64,000 nucleotides of DNA. Source: Lingula anatina (Eukaryota; Brachiopoda; Lingulata; Lingulida; Lingulidae). A program made the position numbers and the translations under genes. The stretch covers positions 124,001 to 188,000 of the forward strand of contig NW_019775430.1 of NCBI RefSeq assembly GCF_001039355.2, in the 5' to 3' direction. Positions 38,945 through 51,600 of this stretch are shown in pieces. Numbering within the stretch: the stretch's first letter is position 1; the number at the start of each line of letters is the position of its first letter. The notes beneath the pieces are model-generated. The model saw only the letters and a list, made by a program, of their open reading frames with translations, ran no database searches and had not been told where the DNA came from.

Positions 38945-40380
38945 TTATTTCTCTGGTTGCGGCAGTGGGTGTACTCTATTGCGTCTGCGTCCACCAAAAC
39001 AAGATGAAGATCTGATGGCATTCAAAAAACCATTCCACCATCTTCTCAGTCTAGAAGGGACTTTGGTTTCTTCGAACACGTCCCGTTGAATGGGGTATTT
39101 CTGAAGGAAAGTAAATGACACGTTATATGACCATTATAAAATATTTAAAAATCATAAACAACGAAGCTCGCTCTTTTTAATTTCAAAATAGAAAAGCAAT
39201 ACTACATACCTTTTGGTTTTCCTCACATTCTTGTTCGCACTTAAGCTCAAACAGAATCCTCTCTTTAGCAGAAGCATCATCCTCAACTCTGATTTTGGGG
39301 TTTTTCAAATTTTCCTTAACGCAATAAATAATTATGATGATGATTATTATTATTATAGAATTGCTAGAAATATCAAATAAAAAGTAGTTATTGCTCTATT
39401 TTTTACCCTTGCTTTGACAATGTAAAAGACAGGGTATGATTGCAGCAGTGAAATTGGCCGGACAAAATATATGCAAAATAATTTTTTTGATAAACTATTA
39501 ACATACATTAGTTAACCTTATGAAAGAGCTAAACGACTTTCGTAAAGAACAATTCCCCCTACCCAAAATAAAAAGGCGTACATAAATTTCTTACTTGAAC
39601 GAGTTTTTCCTTGCGTTCTCGGGCCTTCTTTTTCTCCAGTTCCATTTGTTCTTTCTTGTATTTGATTTCTTCTAGGCGCTTTGCAATTCTCTCTCGTTTT
39701 TCTTCATCTTTCCTCTTTTTCCTTTCCTGTTCTGTTATATCTAACTCGAGTTTAGTTTGCAAAGCCTGAAAATGTAACGTTAAATATATTATATCCAATC
39801 CGATATCGTACATCGACACAAAGCCAAAGTCTATCCCATCCCTTTCCCCTCTCCGTTTTTTAAAAACCCTGATCAGTCAGTCATCCGCTACTCAACGATT
39901 ATCAAAAGAGGTAGCGAATGCCAAATAAATAATCAACCGAACCACACAAAACTATCTTCAGAATAAATCAGAGTTGCATCGAAAAGTAGGAAATTGCTGG
40001 GAAAACTGAAACACATGCCCGATTTCTAACGAATAACTTACCTTTTCTAACCTAGCTCCCGTGGAGGGGGTTCTTCCTCTAATCTGTTCGTTTCTCAGAT
40101 TTGTTGCTGCTGTTTGTCTGATATCCAGTTCAAAGGCCAACTCTTCAGGGTCTCTTTGTCTGGTTTGTGAAACCAGTCTACGGGAGAGACGCCTAGGAAT
40201 TGTCGCTGGATCCAGCGCAGAAGGGCCAAATGGCGTTACCGGTCTGGGCGATTGCTGCAACGAAGATTCGGATTCTGCATCTATCCATAATGCCAGTTGA
40301 CGTGGTCTAGGGACCACATCTTGATCCTCAGTTTGTAAACTTGAAGTCAAATTCTCAACGTGTTTAGCTCTACCAGCCAT
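38945..40380 (-). CDS. Unrecognised charged coiled-coil protein, tandem copy B
   Basis: Exons in coding order are 40380-40042, 39765-39595, 39314-39210 and 39100-38945, encoding 256 residues. The structure is identical to copy A (34088-35521). By my reading the protein differs from copy A at one position in exon 1 (Ser to Pro in the SLQQS.RPVTP segment), with at least one silent change nearby. All splice sites are preserved. The near identity means this pair is either a very recent duplication or two haplotypes placed in tandem by the assembler. Confidence 0.72.
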
Positions 40381-40465
40381 TTTTATATAGAGATTAAACT
40401 CCGGTCAAATTGACGTGCTGCTCTAAAAGAACTGTCGCCAGGTCTGATTGTTGCCACGGACGTTT

Positions 40466-40486
40466 ACGTCACATTTCTTGTGACGT
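40466..40486. promoter_or_regulatory. CRE-like palindrome upstream of copy B
   Basis: The same acgtcaca-tttct-tgtgacgt inverted repeat lies at the same distance from the start codon as in copy A. Confidence 0.5.
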
Positions 40487-41801
40487 TTATTTTTTGATCT
40501 CCTGCATGACGCTACGTCATATGTCAATGCGCCGTTTTGTCCAACAACACAACGTTAGGTGTGGCGTAAATCTTACGCTTCGTGATCAATTGTAGCACGT
40601 TGTCGTTTTCTTATTCTTTTAAATAAAGGGAAAACAGTTAAAAGAGACAAAGAACTTATTTGTTTATCAAGGTATAATAAATACTCTTTTTTCTTTACAC
40701 GATTTTAAGAAAACATAAACGCAAAAGAAGCACAATTCTATTGTAGAAAAAAGAAAAGAACAACCAACAAATTACCGTGTGGTGACAATCGTAGCAAAAT
40801 GTCTTCCATTACTGAAAAGACGATTTTGTGTTTATCAAAATCGCCTTAATTAAGGGAGTACGACCAAGCTATTTTAATAGCACTCCAAATTAAGCACGGC
40901 GGCTCAGCCAAGATGCGCTTTTTAAATTTTGCCCTACACTGAAAGATTATATTGTATAATATTCAAAGTTTGCTGGAAGTTCCTGCCTTTTTATATACAG
41001 ACGATGTACTTGTCTACATCTTCAGATTACGGTCTGTTCATGTGGTTGACATCCGACACGTTGTATACCCTATAACTGCTCAACAAAAATTTTTGTTTCA
41101 CTTATTCCAAGAATGACTTTGAGGATATATGTCGCTCGGATATAGATGGATATACATGTATAGGTTAAAAAATTGCAAAACATCTTAATACAGAAACATG
41201 GTTTATTTTCATACTTTTAATAAAAAACAATCAATATTTTATACTTTAAGAATTCCAAGTATTGATTTGTCTTAGTTTACTAATAAGAGAATGTTTGAAT
41301 TAAAATATTTACATTACCATAAAAAATATTTACATTTAAAAAGATGCGTCAAAATATTCGTCAACTGTAACTGACTCAAAAGCGATATAATTGTAAAAAC
41401 CACAATTAATAAGGTCAATAAAGTGAAATTGGACATTGCTGTTTTCTTTATTTTGACCAAATCTTCGCTAAAAAAAAAAAAAAGAAAAAAAAAAGGAAAG
41501 CACTATCCGCACACAGAAGCAGTGACGCTTTTCAAGAGCCTCCAGGGACATGGGTGATGTTTCTGCCTGAGGTCTTTAAAACCAACAAACCGCAACCAAA
41601 CTTGTGAATTTAAGAGTCTGTACACATATTTCGTAACACGAGAGCACATCATGTTCCCTCTGATATCATAGACGTCTCTAGTATAACATACAAAGTTCAA
41701 GAAGAGCTGATCCTGTAGATTTGTAAGAGATACTAGCGACGCCTGTGGTCAGGGGCTACACATCATGCTCTCCTTAGTAATTCATCGTCACCGATGGTCT
41801 C

Positions 41802-43247
41802 TTATTTCTCTGGTTGCGGCAGTGGGTGTACTCTATTGCGTCTGCGTCCACCAAAACAAGATGAAGATCTGATGGCATTCAAAAACCCATTCCACCATCT
41901 TCTCAGTCTAGAAGGGACTTTGGTTTCTTCGAACACGTCCCGTTGAATGGGGTATTTCTGAAAGAAAGTAACTGACACATTATTTGACTATTATAATTAT
42001 TAAATATTCAAGAATCGTAAACAATGAACCCCACCATTCTTTTCAAAATAGATAAGCAATATTACATACCTTTTGGTTTTCCTCACATTCTTTTTCGCAC
42101 TTAAGCTCAAACAGAATCCTCTCTTTAGCAGAAGCGTCATCCTCAACTCTGATTATGGGATTTTTCAAATTTTCCTTAACACAAAATTTTATTATTATTA
42201 TTATTATTATTACTATTGAATTGCTAGAAATATTAAATAAAACAATAAAAAGTACATTTCGCTCTATTTTTACCTTTGCTTTGACGATCTGTTGTAAAAG
42301 ATACGGAACAATTGTAGCAGTGGAATTGGCTGGGCAAAATAAATGCAATATACATTTTTCTGATATACTATTTACAGACATTATTGACCTTACGAAAACG
42401 CTAAACGACTTTCGTAAAGAACAATTCCCCCTACCCAAAATAAAAAGGCGTACATAAATTTCTTACCTTAACGAGTTTTTCCTTGCGTTCTCTGGCCTTC
42501 TTTTTCTCCAGTTCCATCTGTTCTTTCTTGTATTTGATTTCTTCTAGGCGCTTTGCAATTCTCTCTCGCTTTTCTTCATCTTTCCTCTTTTTCCTTTCCT
42601 GTTCTGTTATATCCAACTCGAGTTTAGTTTGCAAAGCCTGGAAATGTAACGTTAAATATATTATATCCAATCTGATATCGTACATCAACACAAAGCGAAA
42701 TTCCATTCCTCCATCACTTCCCCTCTCCGTTTTTCAAAAAGCGGATCAGTCAGTCATCCGCTACCCAACGGTTATCAAAGGAGGTAGCGAATACCAAATA
42801 AACAATCAACCGAACCACACAAAACTATCTTCAGAATAAATCAGAGTTGCATCGAAGAATAGGAAATTGCTGGGAAAACTGAAACACATGCCCGATTTCT
42901 AACGAATAACTTACCTTTTCTAACCTAGCTCCCGTGGAGGGGGTTCTTCCTCTAATCTGTTCGTTTCTCAGATTTGTTGCTGCTGTTTGTCTGATATCCA
43001 GTTCAAAGGCCAACTCTTCAGGGTCTCTTTGTCTGGTTTGTGAAACCAGTCTACGGGAGAGACGCCTAGGAATTGTCGCTGGATCCAGCGCAGAAGGGCC
43101 GAATGGCGTTACCGGTCTGGACGATTGCTGCGACGAAGATTCGGATTCTGCATCTATCCATAATGCCAGTTGACGTGGTCTAGGGTCCACATCTTGATCC
43201 TCAATTTGTAATCTTGAAGTCAAATTCTCAACGGGTTTACCAGCCAT
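41802..43247 (-). CDS. Unrecognised charged coiled-coil protein, diverged tandem copy C
   Basis: Exons in coding order are 43247-42915, 42637-42467, 42174-42070 and 41957-41802, encoding 254 residues. It is two codons shorter than copies A and B near the N-terminus (MAGKPVENL against MAGRAKHVENL). It has scattered substitutions: Ser to Arg, Thr to Ile, Val to Asp and Leu to Ser in exon 1, Gln to Lys at the end of exon 2, and Lys to Ile plus Gln to Lys in exon 3. Exon 4 appears unchanged. Introns and flanks are far more diverged than the exons, so coding sequence has been conserved while the surroundings drifted. That pattern supports a functional protein. The function is unknown. Confidence 0.75.
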
Positions 43248-44040
43248 TTTTATGTAGAAATTGTACTCCGGTCAAATTGACGTGCTGTTCTAAAAGAACT
43301 TTCACCTGCAAGTCTGACTGTTGCCACGGACGTTTACGTCACATTTCTTGTGACGTTTATTTTTTGATTTGCTGCGTGACCCTACGTCATAGGTCAGGGC
43401 GTTGTTTTGTTCCACAACGCATTTTGGGTGTGGCGTGAACTGCATGCTCTGTGATCAATTGTAGAATGCTCAGTTTAATTATTGCTTCTAAAATTGAGGG
43501 AAAAACAGTTGAAAGAGACAAAGAACTTATTGTTTATTAAGGAACAATACTCCTCTTTTTTCTTTACAGAGTTTTAAGAAAACAGAAACGCAAAAGAAGC
43601 ACGATTTTAATGTAGAAAAATGAAGACAATCGACAAATTACCGTGATGACAATTGGGAAAATATCTTTCATTACTGAAAAGACGATTTTGTTCTTATCAG
43701 TTACGCATTAATAATAAGAGAGCGCGTCTAGGCTATTTAAAAAAGACTCAAAACGAAGCACGGTAGCTCAACTGGGATGTGCTTTTTAAATTGTGCCCAT
43801 TTTTTTCTAATTTTGCAATATTACCATCCATCGTTTTGTTTTACCGAAAACATTGTGCTACGTAAAGGGCCATTTCGTGTTAGAATCGAATCAAAATTGT
43901 CTTTTTAGTTTACCGAACGTTACCTTTTTTGTATGTGAAATTGAGAACTTGTGTGAAACAGTAAACTCAGCGTAAAACAAGCAGCCACGTTTCAAACGAT
44001 TTAACATTGAAGTAAGTCACTCATATTGCAAATAAAATAT
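43248..44040. other. 5' flank of copy C and spacer
   Basis: The first 550 bp or so is alignable with the 5' flanks of copies A and B (ttttaagaaaac, aaaagaagcac, gctttttaaatt). The rest shows no gene. Confidence 0.5.
43336..43356. promoter_or_regulatory. CRE-like palindrome upstream of copy C
   Basis: The palindrome is unchanged even though the surrounding upstream DNA of this older copy has many substitutions, including in the nearby ctacgtcat block flanks. Confidence 0.55.
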
Positions 44041-44870
44041 AAGCCCTTTATTATTATTGAAAAAAGACACAACCAACTTTATAAAATTTATTTAGCTTAC
44101 AGCAAAAACACAGAAATTTGATTTTTAAATGAAAGGTTTTGAAATGTTTCAGTTGCCATCATCTCCCAATTCAACACCGATTCTTCTAGTGCAAGTGTAC
44201 AATACAACAAGCCCTTTTTACAGTATAAAGTACGTTCCATTATTATTATTAAAAAAAGACACAACCAACTTTATAAAGTTCATTAAGCTTACATACAGCA
44301 AAAACTTGGAAATTTGATTTTAAAATGTTTTAGTTGCCATTATATGCCTATTCAACAGTGTTTCTACTAGTGCAAGTGTACAATACAACAAGCCCTTTTT
44401 ACAGTATAAAGTGCACTCCATTATTATTATTATTAAACTTTATTATTATATTTAACCAACTTGATAAAGGTTATTTAGCTTACATACAACAAAAACTCAG
44501 AAATTTGATTTCAAAATGAAAGGTTTTGAAATGTTCCAGTTGCCATCATCTACCTATTCAACAGTGATTCTATTAGTGCAAGTGTACAATACAACAAGCC
44601 CTTTTTACAGTATAAAGTACATTCCATTATTATTATTAGACACAACCAACTTTATAAAGTTTAATTAACTTACATACAGCAAAAATTCAGAAATTTGATT
44701 TCAAAATGAAAAGTTTTGAAATGTTTCAGCTGCCATCATCTATCTATTCAACAGTGATTCTACTAGTGCATGTGTACAATACATCAAGCCCTTTTTACAA
44801 TTTGATTTTAAAATGAAAGGTTTTGAAATGTTTCAGTTGCCATCATCTGCCTATTCAACAGCACGTGATT
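44041..44870. repeat. Tandem repeat, 180-206 bp unit, about four copies
   Basis: The block caagccctttttacagtata recurs near 44208, 44389, 44595 and, shortened, 44785. Each copy is preceded by tgcaagtgtacaatacaaca and followed by a variable ATT microsatellite and cacaaccaactttataaag. A shared short frame (LVQVYNTTSPFYS) appears, but stops and length variation argue against coding. Confidence 0.85.
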
Positions 44871-45478
44871 CTACAAGTGTATATATGTTTCCACTAGTCA
44901 GATGTCATCTGTGTTCAAGTCAACTTAGAGCTAACTTGCAAGTTCATGATTGTATACTATTGGCAGAAAATTCGACCCTCGACCAAATTCAACCTATTTG
45001 TGAGTGCAGACATCCATCAAAGCAAAATGTAATATACAATAACATGAAATTTAAAAAGAATTTTAAAAAAATTTAGGAGACCAAGTTGAAATTGAAATCA
45101 CTCATTTCTCTCCTTAATAACTGTCCATTCCTAAAATCATTACAAAAATTGGGTAAAACTTTCTGAAATATCTTGTAACCTTCAGCGATGAAGAGATAAC
45201 CTCCTTAGATGGCTGAGGTGACAAATTAAGTTACTAGAATTTCCTGTGTAGCATGTCTGAGTGGATTGCTTTATTCCATTGTAACCAGTCCAAAAAAAAA
45301 AATCCACTGTTCAGTCAAATCATGTGATATCATGAATTTAAACGACAATTAAATTCAAAATTCCACAATATATCAAAAAAGTATAACCATAATTTTGAAT
45401 CCAGGAGTGGCACTTCCAATAAGCTCTATTCCACATGTTAAGATCATGCCTAATCCACAGCCTATCTTGATCACTGAT
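44871..45478. other. 3' flank of the GCC/EGF/D8C gene
   Basis: No coding exon is recognised. A minus-strand AATAAA (45270-45275) lies about 205 nt beyond the stop codon of the mosaic gene and is the likely polyadenylation signal. Confidence 0.5.
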
Positions 45479-47010
45479 CTAATCATCTGTGCAATAGGTG
45501 ATGTTACAAGTCGGAGGGTTGGGCAGCTCATAGATCAGGTAAAGGCCACAGTTGCGTACCGTCACCGCAGCAGGAAACCGACAGCATTCGTATAAGTTGG
45601 TGCACACCGACCCCACGATTTCTTCCCCAGGTGTTGTAGGCTCGGTTCCACTATACCAAGCAGGGTATGCTGAGCCACAGTGGTCAGGAGGAGGACACTG
45701 GAAAAGATAATGTGTATGTACAGTGGTATCCAAAATTAATTGTATGCTTACACATACTTTCTCATGCTCAATAAAACTTTGCTAACCACTGGAGTTAACT
45801 GATATAAGTATAGGGCAGTAGGAACCTACTCTGCTCCCCAACTTGCCAGGCATGTTTACTCATTTACTATATAAGTATTATAAATGTAATATGAAATATA
45901 ATATAATATTTTACAAAAGTGCTAAGCATGAGTGGCTGTTACATATATATATCTTGCTTATGAATAGCATATCTGACTTTTTTCAAATCTCAAACAAATG
46001 ATGCAGACATGTTGCAACTTGTTTGTTAGATATATCTCTTTGTTTACTCACTGCACTAGCCAATCAAGTCTCTTTTATCACTTTTTAACTCTCACCTCAT
46101 TAGCCAATCGGGTCCCAGCTGGTGGTACTACGCGGTACCACTGCACCACCCAGTCACCACTGTCACAATATGAAGTGGTGCCAGCGCCCAGGTTGACATT
46201 GCGCCAGCTGTCACTGATGTTTACATAGGACAGCTCATCACAGAAATCTAAATAATAATTATAATAATAAAATTAAATCATAATAAAATAAAAGTTTTTT
46301 TTTGACTGATCTGATTTTCATCCACGATATTAAGCAATATTTTTTGAATGACAACAAATTATGAATTTTGAAAAATTAAAATTAGTTAAAATATATAAGG
46401 GGTTTGAAATTAGTGAACATTTACCGTACTTACCTACACAGGTGAACCCATCCCCAGTGTAACCATAGTTACAGCTACAGGAGAAGTTGCCCATGGTATT
46501 GGTGCAGGAGGCCTGTGTATCGCAGCCGCCATTGTCCACAAGACATTCATTGATATCTACAAAAATAATATTTCAGAGATAAAGATGGACTTTTTACAAA
46601 AATCAGGAAAATGCTAGCACTGAAGGGCTCCAAATCTAGAGCAGGGTCAGGAGGGGGGTGGGTGGGTTGGGAGGGTGGGGGGCATAAATACAACACCCAA
46701 ATATCCAGAAAACTTTTCATCTCATCTTCATTTTTGTGTGTCAAAATGCAGCCTTGTCTACAAGACATTCACTGACATGCACAAAATAATATATATTCAT
46801 GTCCATATCTGAGGAACTCTTACAATTGAGAACCATCACAACATTTAAGCTTTTACACACATTTGACACTTTTTAATTTAAAGTGGCATTGTATTCTGGT
46901 GCCATTTCTCTTCTTTTAAGGTTGTATTTAGAATAATAGAGAACATATGTATTTTTAAAGAAACAATCTTAACAAAAATGATATCCTTTGACTTTGAAAC
47001 ACAATGCATG

Positions 47011-47061
<51 letters not shown>

Positions 47062-48586
47062 AATGAAGTTAATAAAAACTAATTTTTTTAATAAATTCAA
47101 ATATGTCTACCTGCACAGGTGTGTCCATCCCCTGTGTAACCAGGGTGACAAGTACAGGTGAAGTTCCCCACTGTGTTGGTACAGTTGGCGTTCACGTCAC
47201 AGCTGTCAATGTAACTGGTGCACTCATCAATATCTGCAAAGAAAACAGGCAAATATTAATTTCATTTAAGAATTTGTAGGCTGTTTAGTAGTTACCCATA
47301 GATATTATGATACTTATTTTTGTTGTGACTTTAAATATATGAAGCAATGTGCTTTATTCATCCAACTAAAGAAATACCAAAATAATAATAATAATGATAA
47401 TAATAATTGATACTGTGGCCAAAAGTTATTAAAATCAGTAAAATCATCTTAAGTGATCAATAAACTGCTGAATGTGTTGCAACAGCTTAATCATAAGCAA
47501 ATAACAAAATTAAAAATTATATTTGAGGGGCAGTTATAAACTAATTTTAATGGCTGATGATTTTTATTGTGCAGATTTGATGAAAAAAAANNNNNNNNNN
47601 NNNNNNNNNNNNNNNNNNNNNNNNNNNNNNNNNNNNNNNNNNNNNNNNNNNNNNNNNNNNNNNNNNNNNNNNNNNNNNNNNNNNNNNNNNNNNNNNNNNN
47701 NNNNNNNNNNNNNNNNNNNNNNNNNNNNNNNNNNNNNNNNNNNNNNNNNNNNNNNNNNNNNNNNNNNNNNNNNNNNNNNNNNNNNNNNNNNNNNNNNNNN
47801 NNNNNNNNNNNNNNNNNNNNNNNNNNNNNNNNNNNNNNNNNNNNNNNNNNNNNNNNNNNNNNNNNNNNNNNNNNNNNNNNNNNNNNNNNNNNNNNNNNNN
47901 NNNNNNNNNNNNNNNNNNNNNNNNNNNNNNNNNNNNNNNNNNNNNNNNNNNNNNNNNNNNNNNNNNNNNNNNNNNNNNNNNNNNNNNNNNNNNNNNNNNN
48001 NNNNNNNNNNNNNNNNNNNNNNNNNNNNNNNNNNNNNNNNNNNNNNNNNNNNNNNNNNNNNNNNNNNNNNNNNNNNNNNNNNNNNNNNNNNNNNNNNNNN
48101 NNNNNNNNNNNNNNNNNNNNNNNNNNNNNNNNNNNNNNNNNNNNNNNNNNNNNNNNNNNNNNNNNNNNNNNNNNNNNNNNNNNNNNNNNNNNNNNNNNNN
48201 NNNNNNNNNNNNNNNNNNNNNNNNNNNNNNNNNNNNNNNNNNNNNNNNNNNNNNNNNNNNNNNNNNNNNNNNNNNNNNNNNNNNNNNNNNNNNNNNNNNN
48301 NNNNNNNNNNNNNNNNNNNNNNNNNNNNNNNNNNNNNNNNNNNNNNNNNNNNNNNNNNNNNNNNNNNNNNNNNNNNNNNNNNNNNNNNNNNNNNNNNNNN
48401 NNNNNNNNNNNNNNNNNNNNNNNNNNNNNNNNNNNNNNNNNNNNNNNNNNNNNNNNNNNNNNNNNNNNNNNNNNNNNNNNNNNNNNNNNNNNNNNNNNNN
48501 NNNNNNNNNNNNNNNNNNNNNNNNNNNNNNNNNNNNNNNNNNNNNNNNNNNNNNNNNNNNNNNNNNNNNNNNNNNNNNNNNNNNNN

Positions 48587-48625
<39 letters not shown>

Positions 48626-51600
48626 AATGAAGTTAATAAAAACTATTTTTTTAAATAAATTCAAATATGTCTACCTGCACAGGTGTGTCCATCCCCTGTG
48701 TAACCAGGGTGACAAGTACAGGTGAAGTTCCCCACTGTGTTGGTACAGTTGGCGTTCACGTCACAGCTGTCAATGTAACTGGTGCACTCATCAATATCTG
48801 CAAAGAAAACAGGCAAATATTAATTTCATTTAAGAATTTGTAGACTGTTTAGTAGTTACCCATAGATATTATGATACTTATTTTTGTTGTGACTTTAAAT
48901 ATATGAAGCAATGTGCTTTATTCATCCAACTAAAGAAATACCAAAATAATAATAATAATGATAATAATAATTGATACTGTGGCCAAAAGTTATTAAAATC
49001 AGTAAAATCATCTTAAGTGATCAATAAACTGCTGAATGTGTTGCAACAGCTTAATCATAAGCAAATAACAAAATTAAAAATTATATTTGAGGGGCAGTTA
49101 TAAACTAATTTTAATGGCTGATGATTTTTATTGTGCAGATTTGATGAAAAAAAAATTAATCAATAAAGACCTTCACAAATGAACCCATCTCCCAGGAAGC
49201 CCTCATGACAGGCACAGGTAAAGCTGGCCAGTGTATTTGTACACAAGGCGTGAGGACTGCAACCTCCATTGTCTACAAGGCATTCATTGGTGTCTGCAAG
49301 GAAACAAATATAAAAAATACTTGCAAATTTGTGTAATAAAGAAAAAAATTGGCTTAAACAAGAAAATACAGTTGGAACTCTATCAAGAGCAGTTTTATTA
49401 TCTAAGTTGTGATATTTATCACCTTGACAGGTTAATCCATCTCCCGTATATCCCATGTGACATGTACAGATAAAACTCCCTGCCGTATTGGTGCATGTTG
49501 CATCACTGTCACAGCCACCATTGTTCTCCAAACACTCATCTATGTCTAGAGCAGCAAAAAAGAAGTTTTTAAGTAGCAGCAAAATAGAAGTTTTTTAAGT
49601 AGATGTTCACATCTACTTAAAAGTAATAACTCTTTATAACACATGAAAATATAATAAACTTCATTTTACCACCAATGACTGAAATGAACCAAAAGAAGTT
49701 AAAATACAGTTACTGTTAGTAGTAGTCCAATGCAATGGTAGAGTGTCTTTTTTGACAGAAATAAACATATTGATTGTGAATGTAGTCAAAATTAATCTGG
49801 TTGACTGAAAGGCCATCTACATGACTGGCTTTCATAGGTAGTCAATCTCTGGATTTCTCAAAACGAAGCACATAGTACAGAAAAAAAAAAAAAAAAAAAA
49901 AAAAAAAACGTACCACTAGATGTAAAAATGGCTTAAAACACATACCATGACAGGTGTAGCCATCTCCCAGGAATCCAATATTGCAAACACAGTCCAAGCT
50001 GTCTCCAGTATCTACACACATAGCATTGTCGTCACATGTTATGTTACCACGGTAACACTGGCTAATGTCTAGAAAATTAAGTACAGGCTATTTTTGAAAT
50101 ATACCTTATCAACAAAGATGAAAGTGGGCTTTTGAACAATAATCCTGAAAGTGCAAGTTCTATATCAATGGGGCAAAAACTGCTACCAAACATTCGATTT
50201 CTTGGTAAATTCATAAAAGGGCCATTCCGTGGTATTTGGTCCGCAGACCTCAAAATTTGAAAAAGGAATCCTACTTATAAAACTTATAATTTCTGAAACC
50301 AGACACCATAAGACACCAGAACCCAAAAGAAATTTTAGGTTTTGATGATTAATAATGATTTAATTGACACTTTTATCTGGAAAACTTATAAAATAGTGTC
50401 ACGGAAGGACATTTTTATTTTAGATATATTTTTCATAATAGAGATCATTTTAAACAATAAAGGCTAAATACATTAATATAACTTATTTCTTACATTTAGT
50501 CAAGTGCATTAGATTAAAAAATATTTGATTATAAAATAATGGATTAATTAATATCAATTTGTCCTTCCGTGACGATTTTGGTACCTATTTTTTAAGTTTT
50601 CTCAGTAACTACAAAAGCTAAAAGCTTATAACTTCATATTCTCCTCAACCATGATAGGGGCCAACAAAATACGAAAACATTTTTGCTTAGAACCACTTCA
50701 ATAAGAAATAACAGGTCATGTGACCAATGAGCCCTAAACCCTTATGTCTTTCAAGATAATCTTGAACTTAAAATTCACAATTATTATATATAGAAGAATT
50801 TTTAAACTGAGAAACATTTCATTTGAATGAATAATTTTGAAGTTATTATAATTTAGACAATTGATTATATTTATAATTAATAGATTTGGTAAGATTTTCT
50901 CTAAAAATGTCCTAATATTATTTAAAGATGATCAGAGCAGATGAGAACTTATATTATAGTCAAAAATAGTAACATGTTTGAAGATGAAATATATAACCAT
51001 GGAAGGACATGTTTACCTTTGATGTTATTCATCAAACTTATGCTGGTATGTATTCATAAAATATTATTATTAGCCTTATTTTACATTTTATTTAGCAATG
51101 GACAAAATGTCCTCCCGAGAAGCGTCCTTCCATGACGCCTACTTTTTTTTTATATGCAAAATTTTCAAATTTATAATTTTTTTTTCCAAAAGAATTTTTA
51201 TACATTGAGAAAGTGAAATAATCAAATATTCATATTTTGATTTGACTTTAAAAATATCTACACAGACAGAGCAGAATTTTAGTGTTGAAGTTGAAAGTTA
51301 AAATTCCATGTCCATTTCACGTCCTTCCAAGACGCTAACTATTTATTATAATTTTTTCGTAACTATATTTTTTTAAAACCTATTTTTTTTGCCTAATTAT
51401 AACTTACATATAGAAAAATAAACATACAAAAAATGGACCTTGTAACTTTTTTACTTTTAAAAATATTTTCATTTGAAGTGTCAAATGTCCTTCCGTAACA
51501 GCAAAAAAATACCACTGAATGGCCCAAAACTTCCATCCCTAAAAAAATGCAAGGGCATACAGAAGCCATCTTCTGGGTCTTCCGGAAGACAGTCAAAAAT

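Larger units (their letters stand above)
36601..41460. repeat. Tandem segmental duplication, unit 2
   Basis: This is a near-identical copy of 31711-36600, starting beside an ambiguous base (36599) and G/C homopolymers. It ends where the sequence switches to a third, more diverged copy of the gene region, which resembles unit 1 only from about 33770 onward. Confidence 0.9.

Noticed and set aside
42155..42839. Plus-strand frames opposite copy C exons 2-3
   Set aside because: They are antisense to the Lys/Glu-rich exon, giving Ser/Phe/Leu-rich shadows.
47523..48664. Long open frames across the N gap on both strands
   Set aside because: They exist only because runs of N contain no stop codons.
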